In this document: positions 1 through 8,678 of the stretch, piece after piece
How positions within the stretch are numbered: position 1 is the first letter of the stretch
How the letters are laid out: every line of letters starts with the position of its first letter
Made by a program: the position numbers and the translations under genes
Assembly (NCBI GenBank): GCA_017475045.1
Contig: JAFVGH010000074.1
Coordinates: forward strand, 1 to 64,000
DNA from: Fibrobacter sp.
GTDB lineage: Bacteria; Fibrobacterota; Fibrobacteria; Fibrobacterales; Fibrobacteraceae
Direction of reading: 5' to 3'
DNA length: 64,000 nt
Notes under the pieces: model-generated
Databases searched by the model: none
Told to the model about the DNA's origin: nothing
Seen by the model: the letters and a program-made list of their open reading frames with translations, nothing else

Positions 1-78
1 GACCGCGAACATCCGGTACTGAATTCTTTCCACATTGAAGGTGATATTGCCACGAACGAAGGTCTCGTAATCGGCTAA
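1..78 (+). CDS. 3' end of an unidentified gene (partial)
   Basis: Frame 1 is open from the first base to a TAA at 76-78 and encodes the last 25 residues of a protein, ending in NEGLVIG. It continues to the left of the window. The fragment is too short to assign to a family. A GTGCC/GGCAC stem followed by a T-run lies at about 92-144 and could be its terminator, but it is weak. The reading frame could also be fortuitous. Confidence 0.45.
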   Translation, partial: DREHPVLNSFHIEGDIATNEGLVIG

Positions 79-249
79 AGATCTCCGTACAATGGTGCCT
101 CTGGGGTTATCGTGAAATTCCTACCCTGGGGGCACTTTTTTATGCAAATCTGAGACAGCGTTATTTTGCTTCGGGGTGGGAGTTGTGCTTGCCACGAAAT
201 TTTTTATTTTTGTGCGGTTGAATTTTTGATTATTTGATAGGCAAAGAAG

Positions 250-1734
250 ATGTTTAAAGTAGGTTTTGATAACGAAGCGTACCTCAAGACGCAGTCCGAA
301 AAAATTGCCGAACGCATCGCGAAGTTCGGCGGAAAGCTTTACCTGGAATTTGGCGGAAAACTGTTCGATGACCATCACGCATCCCGCGTGCTACCGGGCT
401 TTGCGCCCGACAGTAAAATCCGCATGCTGGAAAAAATCAAGGACAAGGCCGAAGTCATTATCGCCATCAACGCAGGCGACATCGAGAAAAACAAGGTCCG
501 CGGCGACCTGGGCATTACCTACGACCAGGACGTGCTCCGCCTGATTGACGCCTTCCGCGGCTACGGCCTTTACGTGAGCTCTGTGGTGCTGACCCGCTGG
601 CAAGAACAGCCCAGCGCCATCGCCTACCAGAAAAAGCTAGAGGGACTTGGTCTGAAGGTTTACCGTCATTATCCTATCGCCGGTTACCCAAGCAACATCC
701 CGCTGGTGGTGAGTGACGACGGCTACGGCAAGAACGAATTTGTAGAGACCACCCGCGAGCTGGTGGTGGTGACGGCTCCCGGTCCCGGAAGTGGAAAGAT
801 GGCCGTGTGCCTCTCCCAGATTTATCACGAGAACAAGCGGGGCATCAAGGCAGGCTATGCCAAGTTCGAGACATTCCCCATCTGGAATATCCCGCTGAAG
901 CACCCGGTGAACCTGGCCTACGAGGCCGCCACCGCCGACCTGAACGACGTGAACATGATCGATCCGTTCCACCTGGAAGCTTATGGGCAGACCACCATCA
1001 ACTACAATCGCGATGTGGAAATCTTTCCGGTGCTGAACGCGCTGTTTACCCGCATTCTGGGCGAGTCTCCGTACAAGAGTCCCACGGACATGGGCGTGAA
1101 CATGGCGGGCAACTGCATTATTGACGATGCCGCCGTGTGCGAGGCTGCCAAGCAAGAAATTATCCGCCGTTACTACAACACCCTCTGCGACGTGCGCAAG
1201 GGCAATGCGGACAAGGACCAGATTTACAAGCAGGAACTGATCATGGAGCAGGCGCAGATTAGTACTGCCGACCGCCCTGTGATTGCGGCTGCTGTGGAAA
1301 AGGCCGAAATTACCGGCGGCCCGGCGGTGGCTATCCAGCTGAACGACGGCGCCATCATCTCGGCGAAGACTTCTTCGCTGCTCGGCGCTTCTTCTGCCAT
1401 GTTGCTCGACGCACTCAAGCACCTCGCGAAGATTCCCGACGAAGTGCGCCTGCTTTCGCCCATGGTGATTGAACCTATCCAGAATCTAAAGACCAAGCAG
1501 CTTGGCCACAGGAACCCGCGCCTGCACATGGACGAGGCTTTGGTGGCGCTCTCTGTCTGCGCCCTCACGGACTACAACGCGAAAATTGCCTTGGAAAAAT
1601 TGCCGGAACTCCGCCACTGTGAGGTCCATTCCAGCGTGATTCTCTCCCAGGTGGATGTAGGCGTGTTCCGCCGCCTGGGCGTGAACCTTACGACTGAACC
1701 CAACTATCAGAGTGGTAATTTGTACCACGGGTAA
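250..1734 (+). CDS. DUF1846 domain-containing protein
   Basis: This 494-residue protein covers the usual full length of the DUF1846 family, whose biochemical role is not established. Recognisable features are the N-terminal MFKVGFDNEAYLK start, the KLYLEFGGKLFDDHHASRVLPG region, a glycine-rich TAPGPGSGKMAVCLSQ segment near residue 175 that resembles a nucleotide-binding loop, and the late SAMLLDALK region. It is probably a soluble cytoplasmic protein with no signal peptide. The ATG at 250 follows a purine-rich GCAAAGAAG. It stands alone, with a repeat-rich gap of nearly 400 bases downstream, so context does not help with function. The family assignment rests on motif memory and is firm; any activity is unknown. 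Confidence 0.85.
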   Translation: MFKVGFDNEAYLKTQSEKIAERIAKFGGKLYLEFGGKLFDDHHASRVLPGFAPDSKIRMLEKIKDKAEVIIAINAGDIEKNKVRGDLGITYDQDVLRLIDAFRGYGLYVSSVVLTRWQEQPSAIAYQKKLEGLGLKVYRHYPIAGYPSNIPLVVSDDGYGKNEFVETTRELVVVTAPGPGSGKMAVCLSQIYHENKRGIKAGYAKFETFPIWNIPLKHPVNLAYEAATADLNDVNMIDPFHLEAYGQTTINYNRDVEIFPVLNALFTRILGESPYKSPTDMGVNMAGNCIIDDAAVCEAAKQEIIRRYYNTLCDVRKGNADKDQIYKQELIMEQAQISTADRPVIAAAVEKAEITGGPAVAIQLNDGAIISAKTSSLLGASSAMLLDALKHLAKIPDEVRLLSPMVIEPIQNLKTKQLGHRNPRLHMDEALVALSVCALTDYNAKIALEKLPELRHCEVHSSVILSQVDVGVFRRLGVNLTTEPNYQSGNLYHG

Positions 1735-2123
1735 CAAATGCGTAAATCGAGTGTCGCGGCCGTGCTTGCATGGCCATGACCGAGATTAGCATTTGGCGAT
1801 TGAGCGTAGCGAAAGCGCAAAAACTGTCTAAGCGTCGCATAGCGGCGTTCTCGCCCTAACTCGCCGTACTTAGTACGGCTTCGGGGCTGCGGCCTTGCTC
1901 TGCTCGCTTATCCAGTTTTTTTTGACAAATGTTGTTGGAATCCGACACGAAAAATTAAGAAGGCCGCGATTTCGCGGCCTTCTTGCTTTATGTCATTGCG
2001 AGAGTGCAACGCTTTCGTGGCAATCTCTGACCTTATTTTACGGAAGCGGTCAGCAGCTTGGCCGTGAGTTGCAAGCGCCCGGTATTAACCGGGCGTGGCA
2101 ACGAGAGCGAGGCCTAACGGAAT
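1735..2123. repeat. Non-coding stretch of palindromic repeats between the DUF1846 gene and htpG
   Basis: No credible gene is present. A 102-bp imperfect inverted repeat (arms 1819-1834 and 1905-1920, 14 of 16 matching) encloses a perfect palindrome CCGTAC-TTA-GTACGG at 1864-1878 and ends in a T-run. A perfect 12-bp terminator hairpin follows at 1957-1984. An ATTGC...GCAAT repeat unit spans about 1992-2029. A nested hairpin lies at 2071-2100 (CGCCCGGT-ATTA-ACCGGGCG inside GTTGC/GCAAC). Together these look like convergent terminators plus dispersed intergenic repeats. Confidence 0.6.
1957..1984. terminator. Bidirectional hairpin terminator
   Basis: A perfect 12-bp stem (AAGAAGGCCGCG paired with CGCGGCCTTCTT) with a four-base loop lies between the convergent DUF1846 and htpG genes. 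A-rich and T-rich flanks would let it act on either strand. Confidence 0.7.
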
Positions 2124-4013
2124 TTACTTGCCTGCGGCTTGGCCGAGCAGTCGTGTGACTGCTGCGACGTACTCAGCGGGGTTCGGTAGCGGAGAGCCTT
2201 CGGCAAGCAGAGCCTGGCCGTAGAGGGCCTTCGGCCAGTCGCCGAGATCTTCCTTGGCTTCGGCTTTCTTCTTGAGCATTTCGCAAATCGGGTGCGTCGG
2301 GTTGATTTCCAGGATGCGCTTGCTCTTCGGCAAGTTTTTCTGGCCCATGGCCTTCATCATACGTTCCATTTGAGCGCTCATGGCGTCTTCGCTGGTCACG
2401 AGGCAGCAGGGGCTATCCTTGAGGCGGCTGGACACGCGGACTTCCTTGATGTCTTCGTCCAAGACCTTCTGCAGGTTCTCGCAGAGCCCCTTGAAGATAC
2501 CCTTGTTGGCTTCTTCGGCCTTCTTTTCGTCTTCGGTCTTTTCGAAGTCCACGTCACCGCGGGCGATATCGTGGAACTTCTTGTCGCCGAATTCCTGGAG
2601 GCTAGACATCATGAATTCGTCGATGCCGTCGCTCATGAGCAAGACTTCGTAGCCCTTGGCCTTGAAGGCTTCGAGCATCGGGTTGGACTTCACGGCATTC
2701 TTGTCGCCGATGAGGTAGTAGATTTCCTTCTGGCCTTCGGGCATGCGCTTCACGTATTCGTCGAGGCCCACGAGTGCGTCGCCTTCCGTCTTGGTGCTTT
2801 CGAAACGGAGCAACTTCTTGAGTTCGTCAAGATGTTCCCAGTTCATGTAGAAGCCTTCCTTCAGCACCATGCCGAGTTCGCGCCACCAGGCGTTGTACTT
2901 GGCGGCATCCTTGTCGGCCATGTTCTGCAAGGCGTCGAGAACCTTCTTGATGACATGCTTACGGATGTTGGTGATAATTTTGTTGTTCTGCAAAATTTCA
3001 CGGGACACGTTCAGCGGCAAGTCTTCGCTATCGACCACGCCACGCACAAAGCGCAGCCAAGGCGGCAGCAAGTCCTTGCAGTCATCCATGATAAAGACTT
3101 TCTTCACATAGAGCTTCAGGCCATGCAAAGCATCGTTGTGCCAGATGTTGAACGGAGCCTTCGACGGAATGTACACGAGGCTCCAGAATTCCTGGGAACC
3201 TTCGGCGTGGCTGTGGCTCCAGGCGGCCGGTTCGTCGGCTTCGTGGCTGATGACGTTGTAGAAATCCTTGTACTGTTCTTCGGTGACTTCCTTTTCGCTC
3301 TGGCGCCACAAGGCCTGCTTTTCGTTCAGGCGTTCTTCGGGCTTTTCTTCCAGTTCGCCCTTGTCGTTCTTGGTCGGTTCCGGGTGGAAGTAGATGCCAT
3401 AGCTCACGAAGCCGCTATACTTCTGGACGATGTCCTTGATTTTCCATTCGCTGGCGAAGTCGCCCGCGTCTTCATCATCCTTCAGGTACAGCGTAATCTT
3501 GGTGCCCACCTTGTCGCGCGGAGCTTCAGAAATTTCAAAGTCGCCCGTGCCTTCGGAGGACCACATGTAGCCCTGAGTTTCGCCTGCCTTCAAGGTCAAG
3601 ACTTCGACCTTCTTCGCGACCATGAACACGGAGTAGAAACCCACACCGAACTGGCCGATCAAATCGACGCTGCCCTTGTCGCCTTCCTTCAAATTCTTGA
3701 TGAAGTTCTTGGTGCCGCTACGGGCGATGGTGCCCAGGCAGTTGATCAAGTCTTCCTTGTTCATGCCGATACCGTTGTCTTCCACAACGATGCGCTTGCC
3801 TTCCTTGTTCACCGAGATGTCGATGCGAAGCTGCGTGCCCTGCGGCAAAAGGTCTGCGTTGGAGAGCGAAAGGAAACGGCGCTTGTCCAGGGCGTCCGCC
3901 GCGTTGGAAACCAGCTCGCGGAGGAAAATTTCCTTGTTGCTGTAAAGGGAATTGATCATCAAGTTCAGCATGTCGCGAACTTCGGTCTGGAACTCCATCT
4001 TTTCTGTTGCCAT
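2124..4013 (-). CDS. htpG: Chaperone protein HtpG (Hsp90 family)
   Basis: ATP-dependent cytosolic chaperone of 629 residues, the normal bacterial HtpG length. The N-terminal GHKL ATPase domain shows FLRELVSNAADALDK, VVEDNGIGMNKEDL and GQFGVGFYS, which bind ATP and Mg2+. The middle domain contains the NVSREILQ region near residue 340, and the C-terminal dimerisation domain is present. There is no targeting signal. The start is supported by AAGGAC upstream of the ATG. A small inverted repeat GTTTCA-AAA-TGAAAC lies in the upstream region at 4060-4074 and might be an operator, but no CIRCE element is visible. It converges on the DUF1846 gene. Confidence 0.98.
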   Translation of the reverse strand: MATEKMEFQTEVRDMLNLMINSLYSNKEIFLRELVSNAADALDKRRFLSLSNADLLPQGTQLRIDISVNKEGKRIVVEDNGIGMNKEDLINCLGTIARSGTKNFIKNLKEGDKGSVDLIGQFGVGFYSVFMVAKKVEVLTLKAGETQGYMWSSEGTGDFEISEAPRDKVGTKITLYLKDDEDAGDFASEWKIKDIVQKYSGFVSYGIYFHPEPTKNDKGELEEKPEERLNEKQALWRQSEKEVTEEQYKDFYNVISHEADEPAAWSHSHAEGSQEFWSLVYIPSKAPFNIWHNDALHGLKLYVKKVFIMDDCKDLLPPWLRFVRGVVDSEDLPLNVSREILQNNKIITNIRKHVIKKVLDALQNMADKDAAKYNAWWRELGMVLKEGFYMNWEHLDELKKLLRFESTKTEGDALVGLDEYVKRMPEGQKEIYYLIGDKNAVKSNPMLEAFKAKGYEVLLMSDGIDEFMMSSLQEFGDKKFHDIARGDVDFEKTEDEKKAEEANKGIFKGLCENLQKVLDEDIKEVRVSSRLKDSPCCLVTSEDAMSAQMERMMKAMGQKNLPKSKRILEINPTHPICEMLKKKAEAKEDLGDWPKALYGQALLAEGSPLPNPAEYVAAVTRLLGQAAGK

Positions 4014-4059
4014 TTTACGTCCTTATGTTAAAAATTTAAGCGGTTAAGCCAACTAAAAC

Positions 4060-4074
4060 GTTTCAAAATGAAAC
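4060..4074. promoter_or_regulatory. Inverted repeat upstream of htpG
   Basis: The perfect 6-bp arms GTTTCA and TGAAAC are separated by AAA, about 46 bases before the htpG start codon. The symmetry and position suit an operator or part of the untranslated leader. It does not match the classical HrcA/CIRCE sequence, so any heat-shock role is speculation. Confidence 0.35.
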
Positions 4075-4147
4075 AAAATGCTGGTTTAACCCTGTTTTCG
4101 ACAGAGTAGACGCAAGAACCATGCCAAAAATGGTACGGTGAAAAACT

Positions 4148-4852
4148 CTACTGCAAGGCGCTGCCTAGCCAGACGCCCAGCATTTTCGCAGTAGTGCCGT
4201 ATTGAAGATATCCAGCAATAAAATCTAAAGCGAAGATGGGTATGCCTATGACGATACCGATGCGTTCCCGCTTCTTGAATGCTGCTGGTTCGTAGTTGGG
4301 GACGGCTTTCTTGAGTAGGGCGAAACCGAGCTTTCCGATGAAAAACCAATAGAGCAGGCAAACCACAACGATAAAGATGCCTTGCAGAAAAAGGCCGGGC
4401 GATCCAATTCCAGAGAAGTCAATCTTTGAAAGCATATAGGCCAAATATCTGAATCCGCACTGGATGCCGAATAAGGGCAAGAAAAACTTTGTGCTGAACC
4501 TGTCAGTTTTCTTCAGATACTTGTGGTGGCATAGCCATGAGACTAAGACGCCGGCCAGGACGACGCTCCACAGGAACCCCTTCTGGCGAAACTGTTGCTC
4601 AATGGCGGAGTCCTGGTCCTGCTCGATTTCTATGACGGAAACGTGGGGGGAGACCTCGGTTACAGATGGAACGGCTGGCTTGGCGGGCTCGTCAATAGGT
4701 GGTTCGGCGACCGGCTTATCGACGATGTTGGGGGAGGCCAGCTCGTCCACCTTGGCCCTGTTCAGCGGATGCTCCGGGTTGGGCGCATCGCACCAGAGAC
4801 AGCGTGGCATGTCGTCTTCGTACTTTTCACCACATTTTTTACAGACGATCAT
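4148..4852 (-). CDS. Zinc-ribbon membrane protein of unknown function
   Basis: A 234-residue protein that starts with a CxxC...CxxC zinc ribbon (MIVCKKCGEKYEDD, then MPRCLWCDAP), followed by a proline-rich linker to about residue 90. The second half holds about four hydrophobic membrane segments, for example GFLWSVVLAGVLVSWLC and FLQGIFIVVVCLLYWFF. The gene begins six bases after the uppP stop codon, so it is very likely cotranscribed with uppP. N-terminal zinc ribbons joined to membrane domains are common in uncharacterised bacterial proteins and do not specify a function. I recognise no family for the membrane part. Confidence 0.8.
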   Translation of the reverse strand: MIVCKKCGEKYEDDMPRCLWCDAPNPEHPLNRAKVDELASPNIVDKPVAEPPIDEPAKPAVPSVTEVSPHVSVIEIEQDQDSAIEQQFRQKGFLWSVVLAGVLVSWLCHHKYLKKTDRFSTKFFLPLFGIQCGFRYLAYMLSKIDFSGIGSPGLFLQGIFIVVVCLLYWFFIGKLGFALLKKAVPNYEPAAFKKRERIGIVIGIPIFALDFIAGYLQYGTTAKMLGVWLGSALQ

Positions 4853-4858
4853 ATTGGC

Positions 4859-5706
4859 TTAGATAAAGATCAATCCGAGGATGCCTACGGCCCACACGTA
4901 CCAGGCGAAGTGCTGGAACTTGCCCTTCTGCAAGAAGGTCATGAGCCACTTGAGGGCGATAATGCCGAAGATGAAGGACACCAGCATGCCCACAAAAGTT
5001 CGGGAGTGAAGCTGCCGGCGTCGGCGCACTGGGCTGCCTTCTCCGGGTTCTCGAGGGCCATCTGGGCGACCTTCTCGGCGCTCTGGCATTTGGCCCACTT
5101 GATGACGTCGAGGAGGGCCGCACCACCCACGGCGGGGATACTCATGAGAAAACTGAATTCGCCGGCGTACTTGCGGTTCACTCCCATGAACATCATGGCG
5201 CTGATGGTGGAGCCGCTACGGCTGATGCCTGGGATGCAGGCGATACCCTGTACCACGCCGGTTACGAGAGCACGCCACCAGTTCATCTTGACGCCTTCAT
5301 TATCCGGGTGCTTGGCGCCTGTGGGGCCCCACTGGGATGTGAACAGCAAAAGACCGGTGAAGAGTTCTGCCACGCACACGGCCCGCGGGTTCTCGAAAAG
5401 GCCTTCGAGCAAGTCCTTGAAGCCGAGGCCGATCATTGCTGTCGGGATGCTTGCTAGAATGATGTAGCCCGCTTCGCGCAACTGATCCTTGTCGCGGCGG
5501 AGGCAACCCACAATGATGTCGGTAATCTTCTTGTGGAAAACTACGAAGATGGACAGCAATGTGCCGGCATGGAGCATGATATCGAAGAACATGCCCGCTT
5601 CATTCATGCCTAAAAGTTCGTGCCCGAGCACCAGGTGGCCGGAGCTGGAAATGGGGAGGAATTCGGCGAGGCCCTGCAAAAGGCCGAGAATAATAGATTC
5701 AAACAT
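4859..5706 (-). pseudogene. uppP: Undecaprenyl-diphosphatase UppP (BacA), interrupted by an apparent one-base frameshift
   Basis: UppP dephosphorylates undecaprenyl diphosphate at the cytoplasmic membrane to recycle the peptidoglycan lipid carrier. The family motifs are intact: ESIILGLLQGLAEFLPISSS at the N-terminus with SSGH, and PGISRSGST near residue 170. The reading frame breaks at the T-run complementary to 4994-4997. Upstream it reads GSFTPEL and then wrong-frame residues; the other frame continues FVGMLVSFIFGIIALKWLMT to a TAA at 4859-4861. Adding one T restores a continuous 282-residue protein of normal length with a typical C-terminus. Either this is a homopolymer sequencing or assembly error or a real lesion. 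The start at 5706 has no Shine-Dalgarno but has TATCTT seven bases upstream. Confidence 0.85.
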
Positions 5707-5713
5707 GATAGAA

Positions 5714-5719
5714 AAGATA
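5714..5719 (-). promoter_or_regulatory. Predicted -10 box of uppP, leaderless
   Basis: TATCTT on the minus strand lies exactly seven bases before the uppP ATG, with no Shine-Dalgarno sequence between. Transcription from this hexamer would begin at or next to the start codon. No convincing -35 hexamer is visible. It interlocks with the oppositely oriented box at 5727-5732, and together they create overlapping inverted repeats at 5707-5732. Confidence 0.5.
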
Positions 5720-5726
5720 GTTTTTC

Positions 5727-5732
5727 TATCTT
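5727..5732 (+). promoter_or_regulatory. Predicted -10 box of the deacetylase-like gene, leaderless
   Basis: TATCTT is followed by seven bases (CACAAGC) and then the ATG at 5740. No Shine-Dalgarno is present. It mirrors the uppP box on the other strand. Confidence 0.5.
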
Positions 5733-5739
5733 CACAAGC

Positions 5740-6450
5740 ATGGCTCGCAAAAAATTTCTCCTCTGCTTTCACGATTTCAGCGTCTGGAACTATCAGAAGG
5801 TTGTTCCTGTTCTTGAGGAACTCAAGGACCTGGTGGGTGCTCCGTTTAGTGTGCTGGTGATTCCGGATACGGAGAAGGCTTCTGCTGAGGCTGTACAGGA
5901 ATTTCGTGAGGTTCTTGCCCGGTTGCAGTCGGAGGGCTTTGAACTGGCCATGCATGGCTATAAGCACAAGGCAGAATTCAGCCAGGGCCGCAGTTACATG
6001 GGACTCATCGGGATGAACCTGACCCATGGCGAAGCGGAATTTGCGGGCCTCAGTGAGTACGAGTCCAACAGGCTTTTGCAGGCCGGGCTTACGGCTTGGA
6101 GTGATTTGTTTGATGTCCGCCCTGTGGCATTCATCCCGCCGACCTGGTACAGCAACGATCATTTGCGTAAGCAGGTTCGGGATCTGGGCATGCTTTTCGA
6201 GGACCGCTTTTCGTTGACTACCGCAAAGGGCAAACGCCTTGTGTCTCCGGTAGCTAGCTTTGCCGGAATCCCGGATTTTCTAGTCAAGCCTGCGTTCAAG
6301 TTTGGTGAACTGATTCTTAAAGTTCCGGTTGGGATCCCGCGAATCGCCCTCCATCCGGTGGATTTCCCGACTAGGGCGGAGGCAGTCCGTAATCTTGTGC
6401 GGGCGGGACTTGGCAGCGACCGCAAACTGGTTCTGTACAAGGAACTTTAG
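5740..6450 (+). CDS. Polysaccharide deacetylase-like (DUF2334 type) protein
   Basis: A 236-residue cytoplasmic protein without signal peptide. It shows the layout of the DUF2334 branch of the carbohydrate esterase 4 / NodB superfamily: LLCFHDFS near residue 7, where HD could be the start of the metal site, GFELAMHGYKH near residue 67 supplying the HGYxH metal ligands, AFIPPTWY near residue 130, and ALHPVDFP near residue 205. Such enzymes use a divalent metal to remove acyl groups from sugars, but the substrate here is unknown. It is divergent from uppP with only 33 bases between the two ATGs. The start is fixed by the onset of similarity. The family is probable, the activity inferred. Confidence 0.8.
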   Translation: MARKKFLLCFHDFSVWNYQKVVPVLEELKDLVGAPFSVLVIPDTEKASAEAVQEFREVLARLQSEGFELAMHGYKHKAEFSQGRSYMGLIGMNLTHGEAEFAGLSEYESNRLLQAGLTAWSDLFDVRPVAFIPPTWYSNDHLRKQVRDLGMLFEDRFSLTTAKGKRLVSPVASFAGIPDFLVKPAFKFGELILKVPVGIPRIALHPVDFPTRAEAVRNLVRAGLGSDRKLVLYKEL

Positions 6451-6475
6451 CTTTTCTTGTATGTTGACGAAAAAA

Positions 6476-6495
6476 TCCCGCGATTACTCGCGGGA
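6476..6495 (+). terminator. Hairpin terminator after the deacetylase-like gene
   Basis: A perfect 8-bp stem TCCCGCGA/TCGCGGGA with a TTAC loop, preceded by an A-run and followed by a short pyrimidine run. It lies between convergent genes and could serve both. Confidence 0.7.
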
Positions 6496-6529
6496 CTTTC
6501 TGTATATGCTACAGTGATAAAACCGATTA

Positions 6530-7342
6530 TTATTCGGCTGCGGCGCCTTCGCCTTCGGTAGTGGCGCTTTCACCTTCGGCTTCGGTTTTTTCTTCGGCCT
6601 TGGGGGTGTCGATCTGCCAGGTTCCGTCAACGCAGGTGGCGCTCACTTCGGCGATAGCGAGAGTAACGGTCTTCTTCTCGTCGTTCGTGCAAGCTTCTGC
6701 GGTTTCCAGAGTCCACTTCTTGTCCTTGCAGGTCAGCTTGAACTCGCCGATAGTCTTGCTGTCGCCATCGGTAGCGCATTCCACCTTGCTCGGAACCCAT
6801 TTGCCGCTCTTGCACACTACGGATACGCCAGGTACTGCGGCGAAGGCCTGTTCCTTGCCTTCGTTGTCTGCGTTGCAGAGCAGTTCGTCTGTGGGGTCCT
6901 TTACGGCCTCAGGAATATTTGATCCGTTGGACTTTTCGCAGGCCTGGGCGAGATAATTTGCCAGAGCTTCGAATTCGGCTGCTTTCATTGTGCCGACGTT
7001 CACCGCCGTAATCTTCTTGTCGGTGCAGGTTACGCTTTCGTAAACGGGATCCAGGTTGTAATGGTCGCAAGTGTCCTGGGGGATAACCTGGTTGTGTTCA
7101 ATTTCTTCTGTAACCTTCCCGTCGTTGCCCAGGGTTATGGTCGTCTTGATCCTGAGGTCGTTCATTCTCATTTCCTGAACGTACGGGCTGTTGGATGACA
7201 CAACGCAGGCGACTTTACCCTTTTCATAAGTAGCGTCGTCTACGCCGATGTTGCTACCTTCTGCGCTGGACGATTCGTCACAGGCGGTGAGACCGAAGGC
7301 TGCGGTGAGGGAAAGGGCAATGCCGAGTTTCCAGAATTTCAT
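6530..7342 (-). CDS. Lipoprotein with repeated cysteine motifs
   Basis: A 270-residue predicted lipoprotein. The signal peptide MKFWKLGIALSLTAAFGLTA ends in a lipobox with C21. The mature part contains successive units of about 30-35 residues, each with paired cysteines and a K/T-W motif: VVCKSGKWVPSK, LTCKDKKWTLET and SATCVDGTWQID. An earlier diverged unit holds SVTCTDKK. The C-terminal 25 residues are rich in Glu, Gly and Ala. The spacing suggests small disulfide-bonded repeats, but I recognise no named family. It lies downstream of recA on the same strand, separated by a strong terminator, so it is probably expressed separately. Confidence 0.8.
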   Translation of the reverse strand: MKFWKLGIALSLTAAFGLTACDESSSAEGSNIGVDDATYEKGKVACVVSSNSPYVQEMRMNDLRIKTTITLGNDGKVTEEIEHNQVIPQDTCDHYNLDPVYESVTCTDKKITAVNVGTMKAAEFEALANYLAQACEKSNGSNIPEAVKDPTDELLCNADNEGKEQAFAAVPGVSVVCKSGKWVPSKVECATDGDSKTIGEFKLTCKDKKWTLETAEACTNDEKKTVTLAIAEVSATCVDGTWQIDTPKAEEKTEAEGESATTEGEGAAAE

Positions 7343-7457
7343 GATAACTCCTTGAGTAAGTGTTTTTCACTAATATAGTCTAATCTTTTTACGAAAGCAA
7401 CGCCTAAAAGCGGATGATGTAATAAATATCGCTTTTTGGTCTTTTTTACAAAAAAAG

Positions 7458-7500
7458 ACCCGAACCGTACAATGGCTAAAATGGTTCGGGCCTTCTTTTT
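7458..7500 (-). terminator. Terminator downstream of recA
   Basis: The stem CCCGAACC/GGTTCGGG has a 16-base loop and is flanked by A-runs on the left and a T-run on the right, so it can stop transcription leaving recA and possibly on the other strand. Confidence 0.7.
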
Positions 7501-7536
7501 TTGTTAAGAGTAAATGGATCGATTTGCTTGTTCGGA

Positions 7537-8637
7537 CTAACCCTCCGAACCGGTGTCGGAAAGGGAGATCTCGTCGTCAGCGGAGACGGCGTCCTGCTCT
7601 CCCAGTTTGAACAGTTCCACGTCCTTCATGCTTTCGCGGATCTTCTGCTCGATTTCGTCGCAGAGTTCCGGATTGTCCTTCAGGAACAGGCGGGTGTTCT
7701 CACGACCCTGGCCGATACGTTCGTTGTTGTAGCTGAACCAGGAGCCACTCTTCTGGATGATGTCCAGTTCGCAGGCGAGGTCCAGGACGGAGGCTTCGCG
7801 GGAGATGCCGCAACCGTAAAGGATGTCGAATTCGCACTGGGTGAAGGGGGCGGCCACCTTGTTCTTGACCACCTTGACGCGGGTGCGGTTACCGATGACT
7901 TCTTCGCCGTCCTTGATGGCGGCGATACGGCGGATATCGATACGCTGGGTGGCGTAGAACTTAAGGGCGTTGCCACCGGTGGTGGTTTCGGGGTTGCCGA
8001 ACATGACGCCAATCTTCATGCGGAGCTGGTTGATGAACAGCATGCAGGTGTTGGACTTGGAAAGAATGCCGGTGAGCTTGCGGAGGGCCTGGCTCATGAG
8101 GCGGGCCTGCAGACCCACGTGGTTGTCGCCCATTTCACTGTTGATTTCGGCTTGCGGTACGAGGGCTGCCACAGAGTCGATGACGATGATGTCGATGGCA
8201 CCGGAACGTACGAGGGTTTCGGCGATGTCCAGGGCCTGCTCACCGGTGTCGGGCTGCGAGACGAGGAGCGACTCGATATCGACGCCCAGCTTGCGGGCGT
8301 ACACGGCATCAAAGGCGTGTTCGGCGTCGATGAAGGCGGCTACACCGCCAAGCTTCTGGGCTTCGGCAATGGCGTGGAGGGTGAGGGTAGTCTTACCGGA
8401 GGATTCGGGTCCGTAAATCTCGATGATACGGCCGCGGGGGAAACCGCCTACGCCGAGGGCCATGTCCAGCTGGATACAGCCCGACGGGATGACGGGGATT
8501 TCTTCGACGGGCTGGCTACCGAGAGCCATGATAGAACCTTTCCCGTAGTTCTTCTCGATCTGGGCGATGGCCGCCTCGACGGCTTTAGCTTTTTCGCTGG
8601 AAAGGTTGCTGGTGGGTGTTGTCGCTTTTTTAGCCAT
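7537..8637 (-). CDS. recA: Recombinase RecA
   Basis: A 366-residue RecA: ATP-dependent strand exchange in homologous recombination and the coprotease that triggers LexA cleavage. The Walker A motif [12 protein letters not shown], the MAW-like GRIIEIYG segment, Walker [11 protein letters not shown], the [19 protein letters not shown] region (loop L1) and loop L2 [17 protein letters not shown] are intact. I chose the start MAKKATTPT at 8637 because a GGAGT Shine-Dalgarno precedes it and similarity begins there; the longer frame to 8697 adds 20 atypical residues. The acidic C-terminal tail is normal. It lies 41 bases downstream of the CinA-type gene on the same strand, a common bacterial pairing. 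No obvious LexA box was identified. Confidence 0.98.
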   Translation of the reverse strand: MAKKATTPTSNLSSEKAKAVEAAIAQIEKNYGKGSIMALGSQPVEEIPVIPSGCIQLDMALGVGGFPRGRIIEIYGPESSGKTTLTLHAIAEAQKLGGVAAFIDAEHAFDAVYARKLGVDIESLLVSQPDTGEQALDIAETLVRSGAIDIIVIDSVAALVPQAEINSEMGDNHVGLQARLMSQALRKLTGILSKSNTCMLFINQLRMKIGVMFGNPETTTGGNALKFYATQRIDIRRIAAIKDGEEVIGNRTRVKVVKNKVAAPFTQCEFDILYGCGISREASVLDLACELDIIQKSGSWFSYNNERIGQGRENTRLFLKDNPELCDEIEQKIRESMKDVELFKLGEQDAVSADDEISLSDTGSEG

Positions 8638-8678
8638 GATTGACTCCGTTTTTATTGTTTCTTGTTCTAATATATAAA

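Noticed and set aside
1895..2158. A plus-strand open frame between the DUF1846 gene and htpG
   Set aside because: It lies within palindromic repeats and terminators and overlaps the 3' end of htpG; codon use looks random.
2292..4031. Long plus-strand open frame opposite htpG
   Set aside because: An antisense shadow created by codon bias in htpG; no start signal and composition unlike a protein.
4994..4997. Programmed frameshift in uppP
   Set aside because: A four-base run without a slippery heptamer or downstream structure seemed insufficient; an error or simple mutation is more likely.
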